Assembly (NCBI RefSeq): GCF_008632125.1 | Contig: NZ_VWRN01000017.1 | Location: forward strand, 1-64,000 | Source of the DNA: Cupriavidus cauae | GTDB taxonomy: Bacteria > Pseudomonadota > Gammaproteobacteria > Burkholderiales > Burkholderiaceae | Direction: 5' to 3' | DNA length: 64,000 nucleotides | Part shown: one piece after another, positions 16,308-25,481 of the stretch | Layout: each line of letters begins with the position of its first letter | Numbering within the stretch: the stretch's first letter is position 1 | Translations under genes and position numbers: made by a program | Notes under the pieces: generated by a model | The model's input: only the letters and a program-made list of their open reading frames with translations | Databases searched by the model: none | Told to the model about the DNA's origin: nothing

Positions 16308-16682
16308 ATGCCGACGAATCCGCCCAACTCACCCGACTCGCCGAATTCCCCCACTGCGCAATCCCCGCGCAATCCCGCTGCCGATCTGCGCCGCGCGCCG
16401 GCGGACCCGGTGCCGCCGGCCGCCACGCCACTTGCCACGCCGCTTGCCACGCCGCCGGTCACGCGGCCGGCATGGACGCGCCTGCTCGATGCGCTGGCAA
16501 TGACGCTGCTGGTCGTCGCGGCCGTGCACGAGGCGGTCATCTGGCTGGGGGGAGAAGGCTGGCTGGCGCGCCTGCCGAGTGCCGGTGGCAGCGACAATGC
16601 GGTGGTGGTCGGCGTCATCTTCGCGCTGGCCGCGGCCTATGGGGCCTACCTGGTCGTGCGCAGTTGGCGTCGGGTCGGCTGA
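16308..16682 (+). CDS. Small two-helix membrane protein
   Basis: A 124-residue protein. The N-terminal 50 residues are Pro/Asn/Ser/Ala/Thr-rich (NPPNSPDSPNSP, and ATPLATPLATPP from a DNA repeat). Two hydrophobic helices follow (LLDALAMTLLVVAAVHEAVIWL and VVVGVIFALAAAYGAYLVV) with a basic C-terminus. No family was recognised. It may be co-transcribed with the upstream gene. The 126 bp after it hold GAGGTCATT-type short repeats (about 16742-16795) between convergent genes. Confidence 0.6.
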   Translation: MPTNPPNSPDSPNSPTAQSPRNPAADLRRAPADPVPPAATPLATPLATPPVTRPAWTRLLDALAMTLLVVAAVHEAVIWLGGEGWLARLPSAGGSDNAVVVGVIFALAAAYGAYLVVRSWRRVG

Positions 16683-16808
16683 GCGGCGGGCCGGCCATCC
16701 GACCGGCCGTCACCTCAGTTCACTCACCCTGGCGCGTTCACCCGAGGTCATGAGGTCCATCACCTGAGGTCATTCGCCCGAGGTCATTCACCTTAACCTC
16801 CGCCTCCC

Positions 16809-17399
16809 TCACCCCTCCGTCACCACCGCCGCGCGCTGCTCGCGCTCGGCGCCATGCTCGCGCCGCCAGCGTCGGCAACGATAAAACTCCTCGACGAAGG
16901 GCAACACCCCGCATAGCGCCGTCGCCGCCAGCACCGCGGCGAGATACCAACCGGGCAGCGGCGGCTGTTTCGGCGTCAGCGAGAAGTCGGGAGCCCGGTC
17001 GCCCAGTCCGAACAGCGCCAGCGCCTGCGGCCAGTGCGCGACTGCCACCAGCGCCACCGCCGATAACGGCAGCACCTCAAGCAGCCCGTGCATATGCTGT
17101 TCGGTCGGGCCGATGACCCTGCGGCCGTACGTGTAATGCACATCCCACCAGGCGGTCGCGGCGTGCACCACCACGGCGACGATCATGATCGCCAGCACCA
17201 GCGCATTGACCTCGAAGAACAGCGCCAGCAGCACCGGCACGCCGACCTCGGCCAGCATCAGCAGATGCAGCGCCGATTCGTAGGTGCCCGCATTGCGCTC
17301 GATCCGTTCGCGACGATGGCAGGCCCAGTCGCCCAGTCCCGCCACCAGCCACAGCGGGACGAGGCCGTACATCAGGATCAGCGTGGCCGCCTCAGCCAT
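16809..17399 (-). CDS. Polytopic membrane protein of unknown function
   Basis: A 196-residue inner-membrane protein with about five helices. Conserved-looking polar residues lie between them: GDWACHRRERIERNAGTYES after helix 1, WWDVHYTYGRRVIGPTEQHMHG after helix 3, and EEFYRCRR near the C-terminus. The repeated His/Glu/Trp pattern could bind a metal or haem, but this is speculation. It starts 16 bp after the stop of the SDR gene on the same strand, so the two form an operon. Confidence 0.65.
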   Translation of the reverse strand: MAEAATLILMYGLVPLWLVAGLGDWACHRRERIERNAGTYESALHLLMLAEVGVPVLLALFFEVNALVLAIMIVAVVVHAATAWWDVHYTYGRRVIGPTEQHMHGLLEVLPLSAVALVAVAHWPQALALFGLGDRAPDFSLTPKQPPLPGWYLAAVLAATALCGVLPFVEEFYRCRRWRREHGAEREQRAAVVTEG

Positions 17400-17415
17400 C
17401 GTTGCTGCTCATCGC

Positions 17416-18429
17416 TCATCGCATGCGCGTGCGCCGCATGCCCAGCGCCGCTGCGAGCGCCAGCGACGCGCCGACCACCATTGCGCCGGTCATCACCGGA
17501 TGGCGGGTGCTGGCGGTATAGGGGCAGGTGCGGACCACGTGCCGGCGCCCTTCGCGCTCGACCAGGTCGTTGGTGGCCTGGAACAGCGCGTTGTTCTCGC
17601 GGGGACCCGCGGGACGGGCGGTGCACTGCGCGCGCCCCAGGAAGCGCCGCATCACGCGGTCGTACAGGGCCGGCATGTGGTAAGCCGCGGACGACATGGC
17701 CTTGGAAGCGGCGCCGACGAACATGTCGCGGCGCGGATGCTCGGCGGCGAACAGGATCGCCTCGGCTGCCATCTCGGGATCGTAGACCGGCGGCGCGAGT
17801 TCCGGCTCGACGTCCAGATAGTTCTTGGCATGGCTGGCGAACGGCGTGTCGAGCGCCGCCGGCTTGATCAGCGTGACCGACACCGGCGCGCGTTCCTGTT
17901 CGAGCTCGAGCCGCAGCGAGTCGGTAAAGCCCTTGATCGCATGCTTGGACGCGGCATAGGCGCTCTGCAGCGGCAGCGGTACATCGGAGGCCTCGCTGCC
18001 CATGTTGATGATCGCGCCGCCCCGCTCGCGCAGATGCGCGGCCGCGACCAGCGAGCCATGGACCACACCCCAGTAATTGGTATCGAACAGCTTGCGCTGG
18101 TCCTCCATCGGTACCTCGTTGTACCGGCCGTAGATCGTCACCCCCGCGTTGTTGACCCAGGTATCGAAGCCGCCGAAGCGCTCGATCGCCGCTTGCGCGA
18201 GCGCCTTGACCGCCTCGAGATCGCCGACGTCGGTCGGCACGGTGATCACTTCGGAACCGGTCTCGCGCAACTGTTCGGCGAGCTGGTGCAGCGCCTCTTC
18301 GCTGCGCGCCGCAAGAACCAGCTTCGCGCCGCGCGCGGCCGCCTTGCGCGCCGCGAGCAGGCCCACGCCGCTGGTGGCGCCGGTGATCACGATCACCTGC
18401 GACCCGATTTTCTTCAGCGTCATTCTCAT
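17416..18429 (-). CDS. SDR-family oxidoreductase with C-terminal membrane anchor
   Basis: A 337-residue short-chain dehydrogenase. The cofactor loop is TGATSGVG near residue 16, followed by NNAGV, a Ser near NMGSEAS and the catalytic YAASK. The C-terminal 90 residues exceed the usual SDR length and end in a hydrophobic helix (MTGAMVVGASLALAAALGM) with a basic tail, suggesting membrane attachment. The substrate is unknown. The ATG at 18429 was chosen over 18423 because GGAG is nearer. A sigma-54-like promoter lies upstream, divergent from the glycan operon, and a membrane-protein gene follows after 16 bp. Confidence 0.85.
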   Translation of the reverse strand: MRMTLKKIGSQVIVITGATSGVGLLAARKAAARGAKLVLAARSEEALHQLAEQLRETGSEVITVPTDVGDLEAVKALAQAAIERFGGFDTWVNNAGVTIYGRYNEVPMEDQRKLFDTNYWGVVHGSLVAAAHLRERGGAIINMGSEASDVPLPLQSAYAASKHAIKGFTDSLRLELEQERAPVSVTLIKPAALDTPFASHAKNYLDVEPELAPPVYDPEMAAEAILFAAEHPRRDMFVGAASKAMSSAAYHMPALYDRVMRRFLGRAQCTARPAGPRENNALFQATNDLVEREGRRHVVRTCPYTASTRHPVMTGAMVVGASLALAAALGMRRTRMR

Positions 18430-18534
18430 CTGCTTGCTACTCCAGCGGCCCGGGTCTCCATCCACCGCATCGCGGCGCCGCACCACGCGCGTGGCAGCCG
18501 GCACGGGCCTCGCCGCCGGCAGCCTTGACCTTCC

Positions 18535-18550
18535 TGCAAAGAGCGTTCCC
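18535..18550 (-). promoter_or_regulatory. Sigma-54-type -24/-12 promoter, SDR gene
   Basis: On the minus strand GGGAACGCTCTTTGCA: GG-N10-GC, AACG at the -24 block and TTTGCA at -12. It is very like the CBS promoter (TGGAACG-N4-TTGCG). It is 106 nt before the SDR start. The 484-bp gap 18430-18913 also carries GTATTACAAAATGC (18685-18698) and a second promoter facing right. Confidence 0.55.
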
Positions 18551-18824
18551 GGAGTTGCTCCGGCGATGCTCGTGCGCTACCGCGGCACCGTTGTGCAACG
18601 GAAGTGCGCACGCAGCGCAAATGGAGCGCCGGTGCGTCGCGCGCGCGGGACATGCAACAGTGGCCCATCGCCGCCTGCTTGCGCGTATTACAAAATGCTG
18701 CAATTTCGCCATGGCGCCGGACAGCGCCCTGCGAACGCCCGCGCAGATTTTCATGTGCGGCATGGGAACCGAACGAGAAGCGATATAACGCTTCTCGCCG
18801 TCAACAGCCTGAGAAGTCGCACGC

Positions 18825-18840
18825 TGGCATGCAAGCTGCA
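18825..18840 (+). promoter_or_regulatory. Sigma-54-type -24/-12 promoter, glycan operon
   Basis: TGGCATGCAAGCTGCA has the full TGGCAYR block and CTGCA at -12 with exact spacing; it differs from the CinA promoter only in the N4 region. It lies 73 nt before the glycosyltransferase at 18914 and would drive the five-gene rightward operon. Confidence 0.6.
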
Positions 18841-18913
18841 ATCACGCTGGCTTTACTAGCGAGCGGATCGCCCGGCTGCGACGGCCGGCAGCTCGCTCCC
18901 CTGGGAGCCAACC

Positions 18914-20185
18914 ATGCAAAGGATCGCGCTGATCAGCGAGCACGCTTCCCCTCTGGCCGGGCCGGGTAGCGTGGACAGTGGAGGACAGAACATCTACGTG
19001 GCGCAGCTGGCGCGCCATCTTGGCAAGCGAGGCTATCCGGTGGACGTGTTCACGCGCCGCGACAAGGGCCTGTTGCCCGAGGTCGTGGCGTTCGCTCCGA
19101 ACGTGCGCGTGATCCATGTTCCCGCCGGCCCCGCGGTCCACGTGCCGAAGGAACAGCTGTTGCCTTATATGGACGAGTTCGGCGCGTATATGGCCGAATT
19201 CATGGCGCGCGATCGCGTCGGCTATATGGTGATGCACGCGAACTTCTTCATGTCAGGGTTGGCGGCGCTGCGCGTCAAGCAAAAGCTTGATATTCCGCTG
19301 GTCATGACGTTCCATGCGCTCGGCAAGGTCAGGCGCCAGCACCAGGGCAGCGCCGACGGCTTTCCCGACTGCCGCTTCGAGATCGAGGAGCGACTGGTAC
19401 GCGAGTCGGACTGCGTGATCGCCGAATGCCCGCAGGACCGGCACGACCTGATCCGCCTCTATGGCGCCGATCCCGGCACGATCGAGACGGTGCCGTGCGG
19501 CTTCGACGGCGACGAATTCTCGCCGGTGCCGCGCCTCGAAGCACGGCGCGCGCTCGGCTGGCCGTCGCATGAATTCTCGGTGCTGCAGCTCGGCCGCATG
19601 GTGCCGCGCAAGGGCATCGACAACGTGGTGCGTGCGATGGGCGAGCTGCGGCGCGCGTTCGGCCTGCGCGCCCGGCTGTATGTGGTCGGCGGCAATTCCG
19701 ATCAGCCCAGCCCCGCGGCGACGCCGGAGATCGGCCGGCTGCAGAAGATCGCCGTCGAGGAAGGCGTGGCCGACGCGGTGACCTTCGTCGGCCGGCGCGG
19801 CCGCGAGCAATTGCGGTTGTTCTACAGCGCGGCCGACGTGTTCGTCACCACGCCGTGGTACGAGCCGTTCGGCATCACGCCGGTCGAGGCGATGGCCTGC
19901 GGCGTACCGGTGATCGGCGCCGCGGTCGGCGGCATCCGCAGCACCGTGCTGAATGGCCGTACCGGCTACCTGGTGCCGCCCAACGATCCCGCGGCGCTGG
20001 CCGCTCGGCTCGCGCGGCTGGCGTGCGACCCGACGCTGGCCGAGCGCATGGGCGCATCCGGCCGCCGCCGCGCGCACGCGCATTTCACCTGGGCCGGTGT
20101 CGCCGCGCGGATGGAAACGGTATATGCGCGGCTGGCCGGTGTCACCGTCGACGACACGGCGCAAGCGCCGCAAGTCGCGGCCTGA
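18914..20185 (+). CDS. Glycosyltransferase family 4 protein
   Basis: A 423-residue GT-B fold enzyme. The N-terminal acceptor domain has the [18 protein letters not shown] glycine loop typical of the sucrose-phosphate-synthase/MshA-like GT4 branch. The donor domain carries [17 protein letters not shown] and the E-x7-E motif in [18 protein letters not shown] (near residues 316-333). It should use a nucleotide sugar on the cytoplasmic face; donor and acceptor are unknown. GGGAGCC precedes the ATG. It leads the rightward glycan operon, with the decarboxylase gene 13 bp downstream. Confidence 0.9.
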   Translation: MQRIALISEHASPLAGPGSVDSGGQNIYVAQLARHLGKRGYPVDVFTRRDKGLLPEVVAFAPNVRVIHVPAGPAVHVPKEQLLPYMDEFGAYMAEFMARDRVGYMVMHANFFMSGLAALRVKQKLDIPLVMTFHALGKVRRQHQGSADGFPDCRFEIEERLVRESDCVIAECPQDRHDLIRLYGADPGTIETVPCGFDGDEFSPVPRLEARRALGWPSHEFSVLQLGRMVPRKGIDNVVRAMGELRRAFGLRARLYVVGGNSDQPSPAATPEIGRLQKIAVEEGVADAVTFVGRRGREQLRLFYSAADVFVTTPWYEPFGITPVEAMACGVPVIGAAVGGIRSTVLNGRTGYLVPPNDPAALAARLARLACDPTLAERMGASGRRRAHAHFTWAGVAARMETVYARLAGVTVDDTAQAPQVAA

Positions 20186-20198
20186 ACGGAGCGACCCC

Positions 20199-21308
20199 AT
20201 GAAAGAAGCCAATCGACGCCGCGTGCTGGTCACAGGAGGCGCGGGCTTTCTCGGCTCGCATCTGTGCGACCGGCTCGTGCGGGCCGGACACGACGTGCTG
20301 TGCGTGGACAACTTCTATACCGGCAGCAAGGACAATATCGCGCACCTGTTGCGCGAGCCGAATTTCGAGCTGATGCGTCACGACGTGACCTTTCCGCTCT
20401 ATGTCGAGGTCGACCAGATCTACAACCTGGCCTGCCCGGCCTCCCCGGTCCACTACCAGAGCGATCCCGTGCAGACCACCAAGACCAGCGTGCATGGCGC
20501 GATCAATATGCTGGGGCTGGCCAAGCGCGTGAAGGCGCGCATCCTGCAGGCGTCGACCAGCGAGGTCTACGGCGACCCCGACTGCCACCCGCAGCAGGAG
20601 TCGTACTGGGGCCATGTCAATCCGATCGGTCCGCGCTCCTGCTACGACGAAGGCAAGCGCTGCGCGGAGACGCTGTTCATGGACTATCACCGCCAGCACG
20701 GCGTCGACGTGCGCATCGCGCGGATCTTCAACACCTACGGCCCGCGCATGCATCCCGCCGATGGCCGCGTGGTGTCCAACTTCATCACGCAGGCGCTGTC
20801 GGGCCAGCCGCTGACCGTCTATGGCGACGGCTCGCAGACCCGCTCGTTCTGCTATGTCGACGACCTGATCGAAGGGCTGATCCGGCTGATGGACGCGCCC
20901 GGCGACCACAGCACACCGATCAACCTGGGCAATCCGTGCGAGCTGTCGATGCTGGAGATCGCGCGCAAGGTGCTGGCGGCGACGGGCTCGTCCGCACCGA
21001 TCGTGATGCGCCCGCTGCCGGAGGACGATCCGCGCCAGCGTTGCCCCGATATCACGCAGGCGGGACTGCAACTGCAGTGGGCGCCGCGCATCGATCTGGA
21101 CGAAGGGCTGCGCCGAACCGTCGCCTACTTCGCCGAGCGGCTGGCGCGTGGCGCCGGCATGCCGGCACCGGCGGTCAACGACACCGTCGCGCAGCAGGCC
21201 GATGGCGGCCTGGCCGTCGCGGCGCAGGCAGCGCAGGCCGCCGCCGGCATTGCGACGCTGGCGCCGCGGCGCGGCGCCGGTCCAGGCCCGCGGGGAGCAA
21301 CGCGATGA
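20199..21308 (+). CDS. UDP-glucuronate decarboxylase-like NAD-dependent epimerase/dehydratase
   Basis: A 369-residue extended SDR enzyme. The NAD loop TGGAGFLG is at 12-19, the active-site STSEVYGDP at 119-127, and the catalytic pair at YDEGK (Y149, K153). [12 protein letters not shown] and [12 protein letters not shown] are hallmarks of UDP-xylose synthase, which converts UDP-glucuronate to UDP-xylose. The last 50 residues are an Ala/Gly-rich tail not usual for the family. It is 13 bp behind the GT4 gene and its stop overlaps the next start (ATGA). UDP-xylose is the likely product but a related activity is possible. Confidence 0.85.
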   Translation: MKEANRRRVLVTGGAGFLGSHLCDRLVRAGHDVLCVDNFYTGSKDNIAHLLREPNFELMRHDVTFPLYVEVDQIYNLACPASPVHYQSDPVQTTKTSVHGAINMLGLAKRVKARILQASTSEVYGDPDCHPQQESYWGHVNPIGPRSCYDEGKRCAETLFMDYHRQHGVDVRIARIFNTYGPRMHPADGRVVSNFITQALSGQPLTVYGDGSQTRSFCYVDDLIEGLIRLMDAPGDHSTPINLGNPCELSMLEIARKVLAATGSSAPIVMRPLPEDDPRQRCPDITQAGLQLQWAPRIDLDEGLRRTVAYFAERLARGAGMPAPAVNDTVAQQADGGLAVAAQAAQAAAGIATLAPRRGAGPGPRGATR

Positions 21309-21676
21309 GCGGCAACATCACCTTTCTGGTCTACCGGCTCGAATGGCATCGCCGCCGTGCCGAAGCGCTGCAGGCCGCGCGCACCGGCCTCTATCGGCAG
21401 CTTGAAGATCTGCCATCGTGCAAGATCTACTGGGCGGCCGACACCTTTGCACACCGCAGCCCCTCCGGCGCGCGGCCCCTACAGGGTCCACTGTCAGGTC
21501 AGATATCGGGCCCGATGTCCGGCCCAATATCTGGCCCAATATCCGGCCCGACTTCGAGCGCGACGCCCGGCACGACCGAGGGCGCGGCGCCGGACACCAC
21601 GCAGCGCACCCCACTGCGCGCCACCGATTGGCGCGATCCTTGCACCATCGCGGACCTGCAAACCGAACCGGATTGA
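21305..21676 (+). CDS. Hypothetical protein in glycan operon
   Basis: A 123-residue protein coupled by ATGA overlap to the decarboxylase gene and 3 bp from the PIG-L gene. The first 50 residues look folded ([35 protein letters not shown]). The middle is an SGPISGP repeat from 12-bp DNA units (about 21484-21555), and the last 25 residues are polar. No domain was recognised. Its position suggests a role in the same pathway. Confidence 0.6.
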   Translation: MSGNITFLVYRLEWHRRRAEALQAARTGLYRQLEDLPSCKIYWAADTFAHRSPSGARPLQGPLSGQISGPMSGPISGPISGPTSSATPGTTEGAAPDTTQRTPLRATDWRDPCTIADLQTEPD

Positions 21677-21679
21677 ACC

Positions 21680-22414
21680 ATGTCCCTGTCGGTCTCCGTT
21701 CCCCTGGTGGTGATATCGCCCCACCTGGACGACGCGGTATTCAGCTGCGGCAATCTGCTCGCGGCCTGTCCCGGTTCCGTGGTCGTCACCGTCTTCGCCG
21801 GCGTACCGCCGGTCGACATGCCGGCGCCGGACTGGGACCGGCGCGCCGGCTTCTCCAGTGCGGCGCAGGCGGTGCTGTCGCGGCGCGAGGAAGACCGCGC
21901 CGGCCTCGCCATCCTCGACGCGCAGCCGGTCTGGCTCGATTTTCTGGACAGCCAGTACAACCGGCGCCACACCGCGGGCGAGATCGCCGCGCAACTGTCG
22001 AAGGTGATCTCGCTGCATAACGCCTGCGCCGTGGTGGCGCCATGCGGCCTCTACCATTCGGACCACACGCTGGTGCACGAAGCCTGCGCGCGGCTGTGGC
22101 GTGAACGCGATCACGGCGGTCCACCCTGGCTCTATTACGAAGAGGCGATCTACCGGCGCAAACCCGGCATGCTGCACAAGCTGCTGGCGCGCTGGCACGC
22201 GGCCGGCACCGTGTCCACGCCGGTGGACCTGGCCATCGGCGAGCACACCGCCACCAAGGCTCGCGCCTGCAACGCCTACGCCAGCCAGCTGGCCATGTTC
22301 GACTCGAACACGATCAGCGACCTGAGCGCGCCCGAGCGCTATTGGCAGTGGGAGGCCAGCGCCGGCGATGCGACCGAGGTCCAGACCGCCTGCACCAGCG
22401 AGGGCAGCGTGTGA
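21680..22414 (+). CDS. PIG-L family deacetylase
   Basis: A 244-residue zinc-dependent N-deacetylase of the LmbE/PIG-L family, which removes acetyl groups from N-acetylglucosamine-type sugars. The metal motif PHLDD is at 14-18 (H15, D18), and the third ligand is H129 in YHSDHTLVHEA. EEAIYRRKPG and the Tyr-rich end fit the family. It is translationally coupled to the following GT2 gene (GTGA overlap). A free amino sugar would be its product in glycan assembly; the substrate is inferred from family only. Confidence 0.87.
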   Translation: MSLSVSVPLVVISPHLDDAVFSCGNLLAACPGSVVVTVFAGVPPVDMPAPDWDRRAGFSSAAQAVLSRREEDRAGLAILDAQPVWLDFLDSQYNRRHTAGEIAAQLSKVISLHNACAVVAPCGLYHSDHTLVHEACARLWRERDHGGPPWLYYEEAIYRRKPGMLHKLLARWHAAGTVSTPVDLAIGEHTATKARACNAYASQLAMFDSNTISDLSAPERYWQWEASAGDATEVQTACTSEGSV

Positions 22415-23352
22415 GCGTAGCGGACGGCATCACGGCGCCTGCGCCCGGCGGCGGCCGGCAATCGCAGGCGCGGGCGCAGGTGGAGACGCGCGTCAGCGTG
22501 GTGGTGTTGACCTACAACCGTTGCGAATGGCTGCGCGCCACGCTGTCACGGCTGTGCGCGCTGCCCGAGCGTCCCGCCATCGCGGTGGTCGACAACGGCT
22601 CGAGCGACGGCACCGCCGACATGGTGCGGCGGGATTTTCCGCAGGCGGCCTTGCTGCGGCTGCCGGCCAATCTCGGCGCCGCGGCGCGCAATGTCGGCGT
22701 CGACTGGGCGCGCACGCCCTATGTCGCGTTCTGCGACGACGATACGTGGTGGCATGCCGGCGCGCTGAAGCTGGCGGCAGACACGCTGGACCGCCATCAG
22801 GACGTCGCCGCGCTGACCGCGCACCTGATGGTGGTGCGCGAGGACAGCGAGCCGCAGACCGACCCGATCAGCCGCATCATGGCCGACAGTCCGCTGCCGT
22901 CGGCGGGCCTGCCGGGCAAGGCGATCCTCGGCTTGCTCGCCGGTGCGACGGTGTTCCGCGTGGACGCCTACCGCCGCGCCGGCGGCTACCATCCGCGGCT
23001 CTTCATCGGCGGCGAGGAAACGCTGCTGGCGCTCGATCTGGCGGCGCTCGGCTGGCAGCTGGTCTACTGCCCCGAACTGATCGCCTACCACCAGCCCTGC
23101 CCGATCCGCGCGCACAGGATGCGCCGCCGCCTGCTGGCGCGCAATGCGATCTGGTCGGCGTGGCTGCGCCTGCCGGCGGGCGCGGCGCTGCGCGAGAGCG
23201 TGCGCATGCTGCCGGCGCTGCTGCGCGAAGGCGGACTGGCGGGATGCGTCGATACCGCACGCGGGCTGCCATGGGTGCTGCGCGAACGCACGGTGATTCC
23301 GCCGACGGTGGAGCAGCTGCGGCGGTATCTGGGGTCGGCGCAGATGCGGTAA
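22411..23352 (+). CDS. Glycosyltransferase family 2 protein
   Basis: A 313-residue GT-A enzyme. VVVLTYNRCEWL near residue 32 opens the fold, with DNGSSDGTADM, the metal-binding FCDDDTWW (D-x-D type) and FIGGEETLLALDLAALGW as the later acidic motif. The GTG at 22411 overlaps the PIG-L stop, so translation is coupled. It is last in the rightward operon and converges on the leftward operon 61 bp away; no clear terminator is visible in that gap. Confidence 0.87.
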   Translation: MSVADGITAPAPGGGRQSQARAQVETRVSVVVLTYNRCEWLRATLSRLCALPERPAIAVVDNGSSDGTADMVRRDFPQAALLRLPANLGAAARNVGVDWARTPYVAFCDDDTWWHAGALKLAADTLDRHQDVAALTAHLMVVREDSEPQTDPISRIMADSPLPSAGLPGKAILGLLAGATVFRVDAYRRAGGYHPRLFIGGEETLLALDLAALGWQLVYCPELIAYHQPCPIRAHRMRRRLLARNAIWSAWLRLPAGAALRESVRMLPALLREGGLAGCVDTARGLPWVLRERTVIPPTVEQLRRYLGSAQMR

Positions 23353-23413
23353 GGCGCGGCAGGTGGGGAATTGGGCCGCCTGCCCTTCGCGAGAGCGCCC
23401 AGCCCCTTCCCTC

Positions 23414-24361
23414 TTACTGGGTCACCTGCCGCAACACCTCGCACCAATCCCCGACAAAGCGCCCGATCCCGAAGCGTTCCTGCGCGCTGGCGCGCGCCTG
23501 CTCGCCCCACTCCCTGGCCAGGCCAGGATCGTCGATCAGCCGCCGCATCACCTCGACCAGCCGCTCGAGTCGGGTATCGACATAGCCGTTGTATTCGTTG
23601 CGGATCGCCGTCGACATCTCGGTCGTCGCCATCCCGACCACCGGCATGCCGATCATCATCGCCTCGACCACGGCGAGCCCCAGGCTCGTATAGCGGATCG
23701 GATTGAAGAAGAAGCGGTAGCGCGCGATAAAGGCCGCCAGCTCGGGATTGGGCACCTCGCCCAGTCCGCCGGCCTCTTCCGCGGCCATGCCGACCAGATC
23801 GAGCGGCACCTGCTCGCGCGCCTGCGCGAAGATGTCGGCGCCAAGCCGGCGCCCACGTTTGGTCAGGTTGTTGACCACGCTGATGCCGCGCGGGGCCTCG
23901 CCGCTGTAGCGCACGGACGGATCGACGACCACCCCATGCTCGACCACGCAGTGCGGCGTGACGCCGCTGTCCCACATCAGCGCATTGAACGGCGTCACAT
24001 GGACCAGCATCACGTTCGGGTCCTGCACCGGATGCACGGTCGCGGTCGGATGCTGCTGCGGCGGATCATGTTCGAGGAAGATCGTCGGCAGACGCCGCTG
24101 CGCCTCGGTCAGCAGCGTCTCGCGATCGCTATCCCAATGGCGCTGGTGCTGGTACAGCACGCAATCGAACTCGCGGTTCGGCACGTCCTCGTAGGCGACC
24201 TCGTGCACGTTGGCGCCCCAGGGCAGCGCGCCGACGGCACCGGCATAGCCCGGCGGCGAGCCTGGCCTGGTCACCAGGTACAGGTCGTGCGGGATCTGCG
24301 ACAGGTAGTACAGATAATTGCCGTGAACGTGCCAGGTCAGGATGCGCAGCCGCTCACGCAT
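23414..24361 (-). CDS. Glycosyltransferase, family 1/4-like
   Basis: A 315-residue GT-B-like enzyme with a short N-terminal domain (ILTWHVHGNYLYYLSQIPHD) and a donor domain ending in SLGLAVVEAMMIGMPVV, matching the GT4 E-x7-E area with Glu in AVVEAM. VNNLTKRGRRLGADIFAQAR corresponds to the donor-domain start. It shares 8 bp with the end of the upstream GT9 gene, so it is the last gene of the leftward operon. Donor and acceptor are unknown. Confidence 0.82.
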   Translation of the reverse strand: MRERLRILTWHVHGNYLYYLSQIPHDLYLVTRPGSPPGYAGAVGALPWGANVHEVAYEDVPNREFDCVLYQHQRHWDSDRETLLTEAQRRLPTIFLEHDPPQQHPTATVHPVQDPNVMLVHVTPFNALMWDSGVTPHCVVEHGVVVDPSVRYSGEAPRGISVVNNLTKRGRRLGADIFAQAREQVPLDLVGMAAEEAGGLGEVPNPELAAFIARYRFFFNPIRYTSLGLAVVEAMMIGMPVVGMATTEMSTAIRNEYNGYVDTRLERLVEVMRRLIDDPGLAREWGEQARASAQERFGIGRFVGDWCEVLRQVTQ

Positions 24362-25481
24362 GGCTGACCTCCTGCGTCTCGCGCGACTGGCCGGTCATCG
24401 CCATCGCGGCCGCCACTACCTCGTCGACCCCGACGCCCTCGGCGCACAGGTGGCCCACCGGGCAATCCTGATGCATGCACGGGCGGCAGGCCGGATAGTC
24501 GGCCAGCACGCGATGGCTGGAGCTGTCGAGCGGCGCCCAGCGCGCCCTGTCGCTGCCGCAGGAAACCACCACGCTCGGCGTGTGCATCGCCGCGGCGATA
24601 TGCGAGGCGCCGGTGTCGTTGCACAGCAGCAGCCGCGCGTGTTTGACGACCGCCGCCATCGCGCCCAGATCGGTCTTGCCGCACAGATTGATCACCGGCG
24701 AACCGAGCGTGTCGCACAGCCGCCCGACCAGTTCCGCCTCATCGGGCGTGCCGGTCACCACGATCTTCCAGTGCTGGCGCAACACGTCGGCCACCGCGGC
24801 AAAGCGCTCGACGGGCCAGCGGCGGGAATGCATGCGCGCGCCGGGATGCACGCAGATGAAGTTGCCGGGCATCAGGTCGTACATCAACGCCAGCCGCTGC
24901 CAGGCCGCGTTGTCGGCGGGCCGCAGCGGAAATTCGAGCTGGGTGCCATCGGGCGGATAGCCCAGCCGGCTGGTCAGCGCCAGCAGCCGCTCGATCTCGT
25001 TGCCGCCGGGCCAGTCGATCAGCAGCTCCTTCACCGGACGCGCGCCGTACGAGACGACGCCCGGCTGCCATTTGCGTTCGGCGCGGCCCGCGACCGGCGC
25101 CGCGGGGACCGGCCGGAATCCGGCCATCTGCCGCGCGCCCAGCTGCCGCACGATCGCGTTGGTCACCAGCCCGCTGCCATGCAGCTGGATTGCCAGATCG
25201 AACCGGCGCGCGCGCGCCTGCTCGTAGAAGGCCTGGGTTTCCTCTTCGCGGATCGGCTGCTCGGGCATGCCGGGCGCCCCGGGAAACACCATCAGGTCGT
25301 CGATCAGATGCGAGAAGCGCTCGACGAACGAGGCCGCCCACGGCAGGCCGATCAGCGTGATGGCCGCATCGGGCTCGGCCTTGCGCAGCGCGCGCAGCGC
25401 CGGCACCGCGCACAGCATGTCACCCAGTTGCAGCGCGCGGAATACGGCGATCCGGCGCGGACGGTCCGCGAATCTGATCAT
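24354..25481 (-). CDS. Glycosyltransferase family 9 (heptosyltransferase-like)
   Basis: A 375-residue GT9 enzyme related to ADP-heptose:LPS heptosyltransferases. GDMLCAVPALRALR near residue 20 is the N-terminal motif; VHPGARMHSRRWPVERFA opens the donor domain, and NDTGASHIAAAM is the conserved D/T-G-x-x-H motif. A Cys-rich segment, CRPCMHQDCPVGHLC, near the C-terminus may bind metal; a similar one is in the other GT9 enzyme of the cluster. The start overlaps the stop of the GT2 gene (ATGA). Confidence 0.87.
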   Translation of the reverse strand: MIRFADRPRRIAVFRALQLGDMLCAVPALRALRKAEPDAAITLIGLPWAASFVERFSHLIDDLMVFPGAPGMPEQPIREEETQAFYEQARARRFDLAIQLHGSGLVTNAIVRQLGARQMAGFRPVPAAPVAGRAERKWQPGVVSYGARPVKELLIDWPGGNEIERLLALTSRLGYPPDGTQLEFPLRPADNAAWQRLALMYDLMPGNFICVHPGARMHSRRWPVERFAAVADVLRQHWKIVVTGTPDEAELVGRLCDTLGSPVINLCGKTDLGAMAAVVKHARLLLCNDTGASHIAAAMHTPSVVVSCGSDRARWAPLDSSSHRVLADYPACRPCMHQDCPVGHLCAEGVGVDEVVAAAMAMTGQSRETQEVSHA